From the NCBI GenBank assembly GCA_003170875.1, contig PMYJ01000172.1, positions 5,204 to 17,370 on the forward strand: a stretch of 12,167 nucleotides of DNA, given 5' to 3'. Below the pieces are notes generated by a model. The model did no database searches and was not told where the DNA came from. It worked only from the letters and a program-made list of their open reading frames with translations. The DNA is from Candidatus Dormiibacterota bacterium (GTDB lineage: Bacteria; Chloroflexota; Dormibacteria; Aeolococcales; Aeolococcaceae). Below are positions 1 through 7,319 of the stretch, piece after piece. The position numbers and the translations under genes were made by a program. Position 1 is the first letter of the stretch. Each line of letters begins with the position of its first letter.

Positions 1-501
1 CGCGAGGCGGGGGCGGCCGGCAAGGACACCCGCGGCTACATCCGGCTCCACCAGTTCGACAAGGTCGAGATGGTCCGCTTCACCCGCCCCGAGACCTCTC
101 TCGACGAGCTCGAGTTGCTGACACATCAGGCAGAATCACTCCTCCAGCGTCTCGGCATCCATTACCGGGTGCTCTCCATGTGCACCGGCGACATGGGTTT
201 CGCCCAGTGGAAGAAATACGATGTCGAGGCCTGGGCACCGGGGATGCAGCGCTGGCTGGAGGTCTCCTCCTGCAGCGCCTTCGGGGACTTCCAGGCGCGC
301 CGGGCCAACATCAGGTACCGGCCGGCGGCGGGCGAGCGGCCCCGATTCGTCCACACGCTCAATGGGAGCGGGCTGGCCGTCCCTCGTGTCCTCGACGCGG
401 TCCTCGAGACCTACCAGCGTGAGGACGGGAGCGTCGACATCCCCGAGCCCCTCCGGTATTACATGGGCGGCGTCGACCGTCTGGTGCCGCCCGGGGTGTG
501 A
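1..501 (+). CDS. serS: Serine--tRNA ligase, C-terminal part (5' end outside window)
   Basis: This is the C-terminal 166 codons of seryl-tRNA synthetase, the cytoplasmic class II enzyme that activates serine with ATP and charges tRNA-Ser (and tRNA-Sec where present). The frame is open from base 1. Class II motif 2 is recognisable at the left edge (REAGAAGKDTRGYIRLHQF, local residues 1-19), followed by KVEMVRF. The serine-site region CTGDMGFAQWKKYDVEAW and the S-S-C-S-A-F-G-D-FQARR block follow. Motif 3 is near local residues 120-131 (LNGSGLAVPRVL). The end, with DGSVDIPEPLRYYMGG, is the usual SerRS C-terminus, so the gene is intact at its 3' end. The stop TGA overlaps the GTG start of the next gene (GTGA), which suggests cotranscription and translational coupling. 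Identification is secure; the N-terminal tRNA-binding coiled coil lies upstream of the window. Confidence 0.97.
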   Translation, partial: REAGAAGKDTRGYIRLHQFDKVEMVRFTRPETSLDELELLTHQAESLLQRLGIHYRVLSMCTGDMGFAQWKKYDVEAWAPGMQRWLEVSSCSAFGDFQARRANIRYRPAAGERPRFVHTLNGSGLAVPRVLDAVLETYQREDGSVDIPEPLRYYMGGVDRLVPPGV

Positions 502-1814
502 ACGTGCACCACGTCGTCTCCCGCGTCGCGGTGGATCGGATGATCGTCACCGGCCACCGCATCGAGGTGCCGCTGGACTGGAGCCGGCCCGGCGGCAAGG
601 AGACGATCAGCGTCTTTGCCCGCGAGGTGGTGGCCGCGGAGAAGGCGGACGATCGGAACCTTCCCATGATCTGCTGGTACCAGGGCGGGCCGGGGATGGA
701 GTTTGCCTTCCCGGCGTCACGGGGGGCGTGGCTGGAGCAGCTGCTCACCCGCTACCGGGTGCTCCTCCTCGACCAGCGCGGCACCGGCATGAGCACGCCG
801 CTCGAGGCGCGGTCGCTTCCGCGCAGCGATCCGGGCGAGCTGGCGGAGTACCTCCGTCACTTCCGCGCCGACTCGATCGTTCGCGACGCCGAGCGATTCC
901 GCTCCGTGCTGCTCGGCGAGGAGGCGGACTGGCAGCTCTTCGGGCAGAGCTTCGGAGGCTTCTGCAGCCTGACCCACCTCTCCCTCTTCCCGGAGCACGT
1001 GACCGGAGTCATCATCACCGGCGGCTTCGCCCCCGTGCTCCACGACGCCGACGGCGTCTACACGGCGCTGGCCGACCGGATGGCCGAGCGCAACGCGGAC
1101 TTCCTGGCCCGCTTCCCGGAGGACGCGGAGCGGGTGCGCCGGATCGTCGACCACCTCTCTTCCGCGGAGGATGTCGACGCGCACGGGGAGCGTCTCACCG
1201 CGCGCGCGTTCCTCACCCTGGGCACGTGCCTCGGCCACCTCCACGGGGCGGCCGAGGTGCATGACGCCGTCGAGCGGGCCGCCCACGACCTGGAGACGCT
1301 GGGGGTGCTCGGTGGTGGCGTGCACCAGCAGGTCGCCGGGTTGATGTCGCCGGCGACCAATCCCATCTACTCCCTGCTCCAGGAGGCGTGCTATGGACAG
1401 GGCGGGCCGACCCGGTGGGCGGCGGCGCGTGTGATCGACGCCGATCCCCGCTACCGGCTCGACGCCCTGCCGGCACCCTGCCTCACGGGCGAGATGATGT
1501 TCCCCTGGATGTTCGAGGAGTGGGCGTCGCTACGCCCGTTCCGGGATGCGGCCGAGGCGATCGCAACCCAGGTCTCGTGGACGTCGCTCTACGACCTCGA
1601 CCGCCTGCGAGCCAATCATGTTCCGGTGGTCGGCACCGTCTACTGGAACGACCCCTACGTCGAACGCGGGCTGGCCATGGAGACCGCTGCACTCCTCGGC
1701 AACTGCGAGGTGTGGATCACCAACGAGCACGAGCACCAGGCGTACCGGGTGACCCCCGGACGGGTGGCGGAGCGGCTCTTCGCGATGCTCGACCAGCGCC
1801 GGGCGCAGAGCTGA
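498..1814 (+). CDS. Alpha/beta hydrolase, proline iminopeptidase-like (peptidase family S33)
   Basis: A 438-residue alpha/beta hydrolase related to prolyl aminopeptidases, which release N-terminal proline from peptides. Visible S33 features are the oxyanion-loop GGPG (residues 63-66), LLLDQRGTGMS (from residue 90), and the nucleophile elbow GQSFGG (149-154, Ser151). The charge-relay Asp is probably D385 in YWNDPYVE and the His probably H413 in NEHEHQAYR. A long helical cap (about 195-350) separates the core halves, as in the larger proline iminopeptidases. There is no signal peptide, so it is probably cytoplasmic. The GTG start at 498 overlaps the serS stop by 4 nt; a second in-frame GTG two codons later is possible. 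Substrate is not provable from sequence: the family also contains esterases and other peptidases, so proline specificity is inferred from the motifs only. Confidence 0.9.
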   Translation: MNVHHVVSRVAVDRMIVTGHRIEVPLDWSRPGGKETISVFAREVVAAEKADDRNLPMICWYQGGPGMEFAFPASRGAWLEQLLTRYRVLLLDQRGTGMSTPLEARSLPRSDPGELAEYLRHFRADSIVRDAERFRSVLLGEEADWQLFGQSFGGFCSLTHLSLFPEHVTGVIITGGFAPVLHDADGVYTALADRMAERNADFLARFPEDAERVRRIVDHLSSAEDVDAHGERLTARAFLTLGTCLGHLHGAAEVHDAVERAAHDLETLGVLGGGVHQQVAGLMSPATNPIYSLLQEACYGQGGPTRWAAARVIDADPRYRLDALPAPCLTGEMMFPWMFEEWASLRPFRDAAEAIATQVSWTSLYDLDRLRANHVPVVGTVYWNDPYVERGLAMETAALLGNCEVWITNEHEHQAYRVTPGRVAERLFAMLDQRRAQS

Positions 1815-1852
1815 CATCCCGGCGGGCCGCGATGCCCCCGAGGCTGCCCGCG

Positions 1853-1858
1853 CATAAT
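1853..1858 (+). promoter_or_regulatory. Probable -10 box for a leaderless transcript of the CYTH gene
   Basis: CATAAT, five of six matches to TATAAT, ends six bases before the ATG at 1865. Transcription from it would start at or next to the start codon, giving a leaderless mRNA. No Shine-Dalgarno sequence precedes either possible start (1832 or 1865), which fits. No convincing -35 box is seen. Confidence 0.45.
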
Positions 1859-1864
1859 CGCGGC

Positions 1865-2503
1865 ATGGCAGGCGGGGTGGAGCGCGAGATCAAGCTGAGC
1901 GCGGATGGCGGCTATGTCCTCCCGGATCTCAACGACCTGACCGCCGGGGTGGTGGAGGACTCGGGGCCGGAGCCCCAGGAGTCGACGTACTGGGACAGCG
2001 ACCAGCTCGACCTGGTGCGGCAGGGGTGTGGCCTCCGCCATCGTCGTCGCCTCGACCGGCCGGGCGACCCCGGCATCTGGACGCTGAAGACCCCCGGGCT
2101 GATGGACGGCGACCGGATGGTGAGGGGGGAGCAGGAGCTGCGCGCCGAGGGTTCGTCGCCGCCGGCAGAGTTGCTCTCCCTGATCCCGGAGGCGGTCGAT
2201 CCCTCCGCCCTGCACCCTGTGGCGGTGCTCCGGGCCAGCCGGCGGGTGCTCACCCTGGGCCCGTTGACGTCGGGGGAGGCGGGGGCAGGCACCGTCGAGG
2301 TGATGGACGACACCGTGGAGGTCAGAGCCCCGGGGGACGGTGCGGTCGTCGATCGTTTCCGTGAGCTCGAGGTCGAGATGCAGGACGGTGCCGACGATCT
2401 CGCCGACCGGGTGGCGGCGCGGCTCCGCGAGGCCGGTGCGGGGCCACCCGAGAGCACCTCCAAGTACCGGAGGGCGCTGCGGGCTCTGGGTCACCAGGTC
2501 TGA
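1865..2503 (+). CDS. CYTH domain protein (triphosphate tunnel metalloenzyme family)
   Basis: A 212-residue single-domain CYTH protein. CYTH enzymes form a beta-barrel tunnel that binds triphosphates and divalent metal; members include inorganic triphosphatases, thiamine triphosphatase and class IV adenylate cyclases. The family signature EREIKL is at residues 6-11. Further tunnel positions are YWDSDQLDL (42-50), the basic GLRHRRR (56-62), WTLKTP (72-77), the acidic strand FRELEVEM (165-172) and a closing SKYRRAL (199-205). No C-terminal CHAD domain follows, unlike many bacterial CYTH proteins. The ATG at 1865 is chosen because EREIKL then falls at the usual N-terminal distance and a -10-like CATAAT lies just upstream; the in-frame ATG at 1832 would add 11 residues with no family similarity. 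It follows the hydrolase by 50 nt and may have its own promoter. Exact substrate unknown; inorganic triphosphatase is the likeliest guess. Confidence 0.88.
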   Translation: MAGGVEREIKLSADGGYVLPDLNDLTAGVVEDSGPEPQESTYWDSDQLDLVRQGCGLRHRRRLDRPGDPGIWTLKTPGLMDGDRMVRGEQELRAEGSSPPAELLSLIPEAVDPSALHPVAVLRASRRVLTLGPLTSGEAGAGTVEVMDDTVEVRAPGDGAVVDRFRELEVEMQDGADDLADRVAARLREAGAGPPESTSKYRRALRALGHQV

Positions 2504-2507
2504 GGCG

Positions 2508-2555
2508 GCCTCGGTCGAGCCGCAGCGAGGCTTCCGTCCGATCAGAGGGGACGGA
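2508..2555. terminator. Hairpin pair between convergent genes, possible bidirectional terminator
   Basis: Two inverted repeats lie in the 61-nt spacer between the convergent CYTH and Cys/His-protein genes: GCCTCG (2508-2513) with CGAGGC (2526-2531), and TCCGTCC (2533-2539) with GGACGGA (2549-2555), loop 9 nt. There is no T-tract on either strand, so termination is inferred mainly from the convergent position. Confidence 0.3.
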
Positions 2556-2564
2556 TGGGCAGCC

Positions 2565-3335
2565 CTAGCTCGCGGCGCTCGGCGACCGCTCCCACCGCCG
2601 CATCCAGTGCTCCTCGGCGACCAGCGCCGGCCAGACGTGCTGCTCCATGAGGCCGTCGTAGAAGGCCTGACGGAGCGTCGCGTCCTCGCCCCCCTCCACC
2701 GGTGGCACCGCCGCCTTGCGGTCCTGGATCCAGGGTGGGACGCAGCGGAGGATCACCCGGCTGTTGAGCCGGAAGGCGCACTCCGGGTCCCGAGCCTCGT
2801 CGACCTCAACGTCGATGCGCAGCAGCGGGCCGGTGTTGTCGAAGAGCTTCCAGCCCTGGGCCCAGCGCCGGCTGCGGTCCTGGTTGGTCACCAGGGTGAG
2901 AGCCTCGGCGGCGACGCTCTCGCCGCTCGTCGTGCGGCACAGCGCCGTGAGGGCCGCGCGCATCCGGGAGTCGAGCGCCTCAGCGAGGTAGGACGCCAGC
3001 GAGGGCGCGCGGTTGCCGAGGTCAGGCGGGGGCAGCTGCCCGCGGAACTCCACCGGGGCGAGGGCCTGGACGACCCGGGCGTGACGGCGGCAGAGGTGCC
3101 AGGAGTTGACCTTCACGACGTGGTCAGGGCACCACGACGTCGGGCATGGGGCTCCGCGCCGGTCACGGTAATCACACGACACCCGTTCGGTGGCCTGGCA
3201 GCCGGGCTCGGAGCACGGCTGCTCGCTGGGATGTCCGGGCGAGGCGGCAGGCACGCCGACTATCTCCGCCTCGACCGCCTTCTGGCGCCTCAGCAACGAC
3301 ACGTCGCCTTCCCCCAGCCCAGCGTCCGCCCCCAC
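2565..3335 (-). CDS. Cys/His-rich, probably zinc-binding protein of unknown function
   Basis: A 256-residue protein I cannot assign to a named family. Residues 41-85 hold a dense array of potential metal ligands: C41, C46, C54, C64, C69, H72, C82 and H85, in the order CSEPGC, a short strand to C54, then RRGAPCPTSWCPDH and WHLCRRHA. Spacing fits two interleaved zinc sites of treble-clef or B-box/AN1-like type. The C-terminal 170 residues are probably globular, with a helix (PSLASYLAEALDSRMRAAL), beta segments (GPLLRIDVEVDE, SRVILRCVPPW) and a Trp-rich tail. No signal peptide or membrane segment. The open frame extends to 3569, but I choose the GTG at 3335: it has the site AGAAGGGG seven bases upstream and a TTGACA-17-TAACCT promoter just before that, so longer starts would lie inside or above the promoter. 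Monocistronic; convergent with the CYTH gene. It is probably a real gene because its promoter, ribosome site and ligand pattern agree. Confidence 0.75.
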   Translation of the reverse strand: MGADAGLGEGDVSLLRRQKAVEAEIVGVPAASPGHPSEQPCSEPGCQATERVSCDYRDRRGAPCPTSWCPDHVVKVNSWHLCRRHARVVQALAPVEFRGQLPPPDLGNRAPSLASYLAEALDSRMRAALTALCRTTSGESVAAEALTLVTNQDRSRRWAQGWKLFDNTGPLLRIDVEVDEARDPECAFRLNSRVILRCVPPWIQDRKAAVPPVEGGEDATLRQAFYDGLMEQHVWPALVAEEHWMRRWERSPSAAS

Positions 3336-3342
3336 GGGCACG

Positions 3343-3389
3343 CCCCTTCTGGGCAGGATCAGGTTACAGGATCGGTCCTCTCCTGTCAA
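3343..3389 (-). promoter_or_regulatory. Promoter and ribosome binding site of the Cys/His-rich protein gene
   Basis: On the minus strand a perfect -35 TTGACA (complement of 3384-3389) is followed after exactly 17 nt by TAACCT as -10 (3361-3366). Transcription should start near 3355-3353. The Shine-Dalgarno AGAAGGGG (3343-3350) lies seven bases from the GTG at 3335. This arrangement decides the start codon of the gene. Confidence 0.7.
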
Positions 3390-3459
3390 ACGCTCTGAAA
3401 CCTGCAGAAGGCGGAAGCGCAGCACAACTTCCTCCCGACGCCGACTACAGCGAATGCAA

Positions 3460-3564
3460 TCAAACGGCGCGATACGGCACTTCGAACAACCCACCGAGCC
3501 ACAAGGCGAGCAGCGTCGCAAACAACCCGCCCAACAACGTATCAACGGCTGCAACGCGCTCGAC
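3460..3564 (-). pseudogene. Possible relic of a membrane-protein gene (hydrophobic segment without a start)
   Basis: Within the 326-nt intergenic region a minus-strand frame ending at TGA (3460-3462) reads VERVAAVDTLLGGLF followed by ATLLALWLGGLF and EVPYRAV, a good transmembrane helix preceded by a charged turn. The pattern resembles a helix end from CvpA/MarP-like membrane proteins, but that is only an impression. No ATG or GTG with a ribosome site opens this frame, and further upstream it runs into the antisense of trpB. It could be a decayed gene end or chance. Nothing else gene-like is visible in 3390-3597, which is less GC-rich than its neighbours. Confidence 0.2.
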
Positions 3565-3597
3565 CGCACCTCGGTCCCGCCGCGCGGGTGGCGGACT

Positions 3598-3626
3598 GCG
3601 CCCCCACCGGGGGAGCGCGCTAGAGT
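3598..3626 (+). promoter_or_regulatory. Candidate trpB upstream region: GC hairpin and -10-like TAGAGT
   Basis: An inverted repeat (GCGCCCCC at 3598-3605 with GGGGAGCGC at 3610-3618, one bulged A, 4-nt loop) sits directly before TAGAGT (3621-3626), a TANNNT -10 match. From there the leader to the ATG at 3662 would be about 29 nt and contains GGGGAAGAG as ribosome site. No good -35 is at the proper distance; the repeat may be an operator rather than part of the core promoter. Confidence 0.35.
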
Positions 3627-3661
3627 CCCCGCGACCGTCCGCCGATCGTTGGGGAAGAGCT

Positions 3662-4912
3662 ATGCGCTGGACAATGCCGCCCGATCGAGTTCCCGAAGCC
3701 TGGTTCAACATCGTGCCGCGGCTGTCGCAGCCGATCGACCCACCGCTCCACCCGGGAACCCGGCAGCCGGCGGGGCCCCAGGACCTCGCGCCCCTCTTCC
3801 CGATGGCGCTGATCCTCCAGGAGGTGTCGACCGACCCCTGGATCGACATCCCGGGGGAGGTCCTCGACGTGCTCCGCCTCTGGCGCCCGACCCCGCTCAT
3901 CCGGGCCCGCCGCCTCGAGAAGGCCCTGGACACCCCGGCGCGGATCTACTTCAAGGACGAGTCGGTCTCCCCGGCCGGGTCGCACAAGCCCAACACCGCC
4001 GTCCCTCAGGCCTTCTACAACCGCGAGGAGGGGATCAAGCGCATCGCCACCGAGACCGGTGCCGGCCAGTGGGGGAGCGCGCTCGCCTTCTCCTGCTCGC
4101 TCTTTGGCCTCACTTGCAAGGTCTACATGGTGCGGGCCTCCTACCAGCAGAAGCCCTACCGGCGGCTGATGATGGAGACCTGGGGCGGCGAGGTGGTGGC
4201 CTCGCCGGTCGATCAGCCGGACAGCCCCGGCTCGCTCGGCATGGCCATCAGCGACGCCGTCCGCGACGCGGGCAGCCGTGAGGACACCCACTACTCGCTG
4301 GGGTCAGTGCTCAACCACGTGCTCCTCCACCAGACCGTGATCGGCCTGGAGGCCAAGGAGCAGCTCCAGCTGGCGGGCGAGGAGAAGCCCGACCTGGTCA
4401 TCGGTTGCTGCGGCGGCGGCTCCAATCTCGGCGGCCTCGCCCTGCCGTTTGTCCCCGACGAGGGTGTCGAGCTGCTGGCGGTGGAGCCGACCAGCTGCGC
4501 CACTCTCACCACCGGGAAGTTCGAGTACGACTTCGGCGACACCGCCGGACTCACCCCGCTCCTCTCCATGTACACGCTGGGCCACGACTTCGTGCCGCCC
4601 TCCATCCACGCCGGCGGCCTCCGCTACCACGGTGACGCGCCGATCATCAGCAACCTGGTGCACACCGGGCGGATGCGCGCCAGCGCATACAACCAGACCG
4701 CCGTCTTCGAGGCCGCCATCCAGTGGGCGCGGACCCAGGGGACCATCCCGGCTCCCGAGACCGCGCACGCCATCAAAGCGACCATCGACGCCGCCCTCCA
4801 GGCTCGCGAAGAGGGCAAGGAGAAGGTGATCCTCTTCGGGTACTCGGGTCACGGACTCCTCGACCTCCAGGCCTACGACGACTTCCTCACCGGGAAGCTG
4901 GCCGGCACCTGA
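3662..4912 (+). CDS. trpB: Tryptophan synthase beta chain, TrpB2 type
   Basis: A 416-residue PLP enzyme joining indole and L-serine to make tryptophan. The PLP-binding lysine is K109 in AGSHKPNTA, preceded by YFKDESVSP. The catalytic glutamate is E131 in ATETGAGQWGSALA, and the glycine loop for the PLP phosphate is GCCGGGSNLGG (248-258). The N-terminal block with WFNIVPRL, the insert IHAGGLRYHGDAP (315-327) and the C-terminal LFGYSGHGLLDL are characteristic of the TrpB2 subgroup rather than TrpB1. TrpB2 enzymes often work without TrpA, using free indole, and many genomes have both types. No trpA or other trp gene is nearby, so this is an orphan copy. The ATG at 3662 is chosen for its ribosome site (GGGGAAGAG) and because the family N-terminus begins just after it; the frame stays open to 3146 without family similarity. 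Confidence 0.95.
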   Translation: MRWTMPPDRVPEAWFNIVPRLSQPIDPPLHPGTRQPAGPQDLAPLFPMALILQEVSTDPWIDIPGEVLDVLRLWRPTPLIRARRLEKALDTPARIYFKDESVSPAGSHKPNTAVPQAFYNREEGIKRIATETGAGQWGSALAFSCSLFGLTCKVYMVRASYQQKPYRRLMMETWGGEVVASPVDQPDSPGSLGMAISDAVRDAGSREDTHYSLGSVLNHVLLHQTVIGLEAKEQLQLAGEEKPDLVIGCCGGGSNLGGLALPFVPDEGVELLAVEPTSCATLTTGKFEYDFGDTAGLTPLLSMYTLGHDFVPPSIHAGGLRYHGDAPIISNLVHTGRMRASAYNQTAVFEAAIQWARTQGTIPAPETAHAIKATIDAALQAREEGKEKVILFGYSGHGLLDLQAYDDFLTGKLAGT

Positions 4913-4929
4913 GACCCGCGCTCTCGTCA

Positions 4930-4971
4930 CGGCGGGATGCCACCCGCCGGTCGCGACCGCAGCGCGCGGTC
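4930..4971. terminator. GC-rich hairpins between trpB and tetR, possible terminator region
   Basis: In the 90-nt spacer between two convergent genes there are two clear stems: CGGCGGG (4930-4936) with CCCGCCG (4943-4949), loop ATGCCA, and GACCGC (4955-4960) with GCGGTC (4966-4971), 5-nt loop. No T-run follows either, so the call rests on position and stem quality. Confidence 0.35.
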
Positions 4972-5002
4972 CTGGCCGGCGGGGCCCGCCTGGGCGATGT
5001 CG

Positions 5003-5629
5003 CTAAAGGGGGAGGCCCTGCTCCAGGTAGCCGAGCGCCTCGTCGATGGCGGGGAGAAACTCGGTCCACTCCCGGGTCGGGTCCTCGACGAGCGGCTCCA
5101 TGGCGACCAGCATCACCCCGATCACGGCGCCGACGAAGGTGCGCACCCGGACGTCGTCGGCAGGCCGCCCGGCTCGAGCCGCCACTCCCTCGGCGAGGGT
5201 GCGAAACGCGCGGACCAGCTCGTTGATCCACCGGGCTCGCACCTCCGGGACGGTGAAGGTCATCGCCATGCGCAGCCGTTCCAGCTCGCGCTCCTCGGGC
5301 GACAGCGCGTCCGCGACGCCGCCGATGCTGTGCAGTGCTGCCCGGGCCGCCTGCAGGGGCGTGAGGTCGGGCGGCTGGGCCAGGAACACCTCCAGCAGCA
5401 GCTCGTCGTAGTCGTCGCGGAGGACCACGTCCTCCTTGGTCGGGAAGTAGCGGAAGAAGGTGCTCGGCGAGACCTCGGCGGCCTCGGCGATGTCCTCGAC
5501 GGTGGCGCCGTCGTAGCCCCGCTCGCGGAAGAGGCGCATCGCCGCCTGCTGGATGGCGGCGCGGGTCTTCGCCTTCTTCCGCTCGCGGAGCCCGGGACTA
5601 CGGCCTTCGATCGCCTCTGATGACGTCAT
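5003..5629 (-). CDS. TetR-family transcriptional regulator, probable repressor of the adjacent efflux gene
   Basis: A 208-residue TetR-type regulator. After a basic N-terminus (RERKKAKTRAAIQQAAMRLF) the DNA-binding helix-turn-helix spans about residues 38-69, GYDGATVEDIAEAAEVSPS then TFFRYFPTKEDVV, a textbook TetR pattern. The helical C-terminal half (about 75-208) is the ligand-binding and dimer part; its TVPEVRARWINELV and AARAGRPADDVRVRTFVGAVIG segments resemble the MftR/TetR_C_17-type C-terminus. It is the second gene of an operon: its ATG lies 13 nt after the stop of the MFS transporter, without a strong ribosome site of its own (GAGG at 11 nt), so translation may depend on the upstream gene. 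The likely target is the palindrome in the operon promoter at 7320-7350, giving autorepression relieved by a drug-like ligand. Target and ligand are inferred. Confidence 0.93.
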   Translation of the reverse strand: MTSSEAIEGRSPGLRERKKAKTRAAIQQAAMRLFRERGYDGATVEDIAEAAEVSPSTFFRYFPTKEDVVLRDDYDELLLEVFLAQPPDLTPLQAARAALHSIGGVADALSPEERELERLRMAMTFTVPEVRARWINELVRAFRTLAEGVAARAGRPADDVRVRTFVGAVIGVMLVAMEPLVEDPTREWTEFLPAIDEALGYLEQGLPL

Positions 5630-5642
5630 ATCGACCCGATCC

Positions 5643-7295
5643 TCATTCGACCTGCTCGGCTGTCGCCGCCACGATCCTACCCGTTGCGAGCGGGGTCAGC
5701 CCAGGCGCCGCACTCTCTGCGTCCCATGAGCCGGGAGCCGGCGACGGCCCTGTGCCGCCCTCATCTGGCGTGACCGTGCGCGCCGCGGTCCGGAGTGGCA
5801 TGAACGCCAGGGTCAGGAGCATGCCAACCGCTGCGATTCCGACCGAGACCAGCAGGGCGGCGTCCATCCCGCGGACAAACGCGCTCTGGACCCCGTGGGT
5901 GAGTGCCGCCGAGCCGAGCGCGTGGGCCACCGCGAGCCCTTGGGCGAGTCCCCCCCTCATCGTCGAGGCGGCGACGGCGGGGAGGCCGGCCAGCGGGAGG
6001 TGCGCCTGGTAGACCGAGCTGAGGGCGCTGCCAAAGAGGGCGGCGCCCAGCGGGCCCCCGGTCTTGGTGAGTGCCTGGAGGATGCCGCTCGCGACGCCGC
6101 TGTGCTCGGCGTCGATCTGGCTGAGGGCCGCCGATGCGGCGGGGGCGAAAGCCAGTCCCATGCCCAGGCCGAGCACCCCCATCCAGGTCGCGGTGAAGGC
6201 GGTGCCGGTGAGCAGCGTCGTGCTGGCGCCGAGGAGGCAGGCGACGCCGATCACGGCGAAGCCGAGGGCGATGACCAGCTTGGGACCGATCCTCTTCGTG
6301 AGCAGGGCGGCGGGTAGGGCACCCAGCAGCAGCCCGCCGATCATCGGCAGGAGCCTCACGCCGCTCCCCATCGGGTTCACCCCGGTGATCCCCTGGAAGT
6401 ACTGGGGGAGGGTGAAGATGGCTCCGACCATGGCGACGGTGGCAACCGACAGGAGCACGATCCCCCAGGTGAAGCCGCGGGATCGGAAGAGGTCGAGATC
6501 GATCATCGGCTGGCCTCCGGGACGGCGCCGGAGCACCGCCTCCCAGCGGAAGAAGCCGATCAGCAGCAGCAGGCCGGCGGCGATGGGGACGAGCGCGGTC
6601 GCGCTTCCCCAACCGTTCTGTCCCGCCTCGATCAGACCGTAGGTGACGCCGACCAGGCCGGCGGCCGACGAGCCCACGCCGATCGGGTCGAGACCGGGGG
6701 TACGCGACGCCTTGGTCTCCGGCACGAGCAGCACCACGGCGAGCAGGCCGAGGAGGGCGACGGGTGCGTTCATCAGGAACACCCACCCCCACCAGGCGTG
6801 GGTGAGGATGTAGCCGCCCAGGATCGGACCGATCGGCAGGGAGATGAAATTGGCGGCTGCCCAGATGCCCACCGCCTTGGGACGCTCCTCCTCGCTGAAG
6901 AGCACCGCCAGGGCCGAGATCGCCATCACGATGAGGGGCGCGCCGGCGAAGCCCAGCAGCACCCGGGCAGCCAGGAACTCCGCCGGGGTCTTGGACAGCG
7001 CGCAGGCCACGGAGGCGACGCCGAAGAGAAGCAGGGCCCCCGCCATCACCCGCTTGCGGCCGAACCGATCGCCGAGCAGACCGGCCGGGAGCATGAGGGC
7101 CGCCAGGACCAAGAGGTACCCGGAGGAGAACCACTGGAGGTCGGATTCCGTCGCGTGCAGCTGCGTGGCCAGGGTGGGGAGGGCGACGCTGAGCACGGTC
7201 GCGTCGAGCCCGACGGCGAGGACGGCGAGCATCACGGCTCCCAGCGCCCACCACCTCCGGGCCCCGACTCCGAGAGCGGGTGCCGGTGCGTTCAT
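5643..7295 (-). CDS. MFS multidrug efflux transporter, DHA2 family (EmrB/QacA type, 14 TM)
   Basis: A 550-residue inner-membrane proton-driven drug exporter. The 14-TM DHA2 signature LDATVLSVALPTL (motif D1) covers residues 30-42 in TM1. Motif A, GLLGDRFGRKRVM, is at about 72-84 between TM2 and TM3. The antiporter motif C is the region ending GPILGG (156-161), and WWGWVFLMNAPVAL (168-181) is typical for the family. The length and the long run of hydrophobic segments fit 14 helices. The last 50 residues form a hydrophilic Pro/Gly/Ala-rich tail. The ATG at 7295 is firmly set by a near-perfect ribosome site (AAAGGAGG) eight bases upstream. It is the first gene of an operon with the tetR-type gene, which is the usual arrangement for inducible drug resistance. 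Substrates cannot be read from the sequence. Confidence 0.95.
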   Translation of the reverse strand: MNAPAPALGVGARRWWALGAVMLAVLAVGLDATVLSVALPTLATQLHATESDLQWFSSGYLLVLAALMLPAGLLGDRFGRKRVMAGALLLFGVASVACALSKTPAEFLAARVLLGFAGAPLIVMAISALAVLFSEEERPKAVGIWAAANFISLPIGPILGGYILTHAWWGWVFLMNAPVALLGLLAVVLLVPETKASRTPGLDPIGVGSSAAGLVGVTYGLIEAGQNGWGSATALVPIAAGLLLLIGFFRWEAVLRRRPGGQPMIDLDLFRSRGFTWGIVLLSVATVAMVGAIFTLPQYFQGITGVNPMGSGVRLLPMIGGLLLGALPAALLTKRIGPKLVIALGFAVIGVACLLGASTTLLTGTAFTATWMGVLGLGMGLAFAPAASAALSQIDAEHSGVASGILQALTKTGGPLGAALFGSALSSVYQAHLPLAGLPAVAASTMRGGLAQGLAVAHALGSAALTHGVQSAFVRGMDAALLVSVGIAAVGMLLTLAFMPLRTAARTVTPDEGGTGPSPAPGSWDAESAAPGLTPLATGRIVAATAEQVE

Positions 7296-7303
7296 GGCGG
7301 CGT

Positions 7304-7311
7304 CCTCCTTT
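7304..7311 (-). promoter_or_regulatory. Strong ribosome binding site of the MFS gene
   Basis: On the minus strand AAAGGAGG, complementary to the 16S rRNA 3' end, stands eight bases before the ATG at 7295. It is the best Shine-Dalgarno site in the window and fixes the transporter start. Confidence 0.85.
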
Positions 7312-7319
7312 TGATTCTG

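Noticed and set aside
221..1264. A 347-codon plus-strand frame overlapping serS and the hydrolase
   Set aside because: Arg/Pro/Gly-rich shadow in another frame of two clearly recognisable genes.
3336..3569. Longer N-terminus of the Cys/His-rich protein, including an extra cysteine cluster
   Set aside because: The TTGACA-17-TAACCT promoter and AGAAGGGG site lie downstream of that start, so the extra codons would not be transcribed from it.
3146..3661. Upstream extension of the trpB frame by 172 codons
   Set aside because: The extension overlaps the promoter and start of the minus-strand Cys/His gene, has no similarity to TrpB, and a better start with a ribosome site is at 3662.
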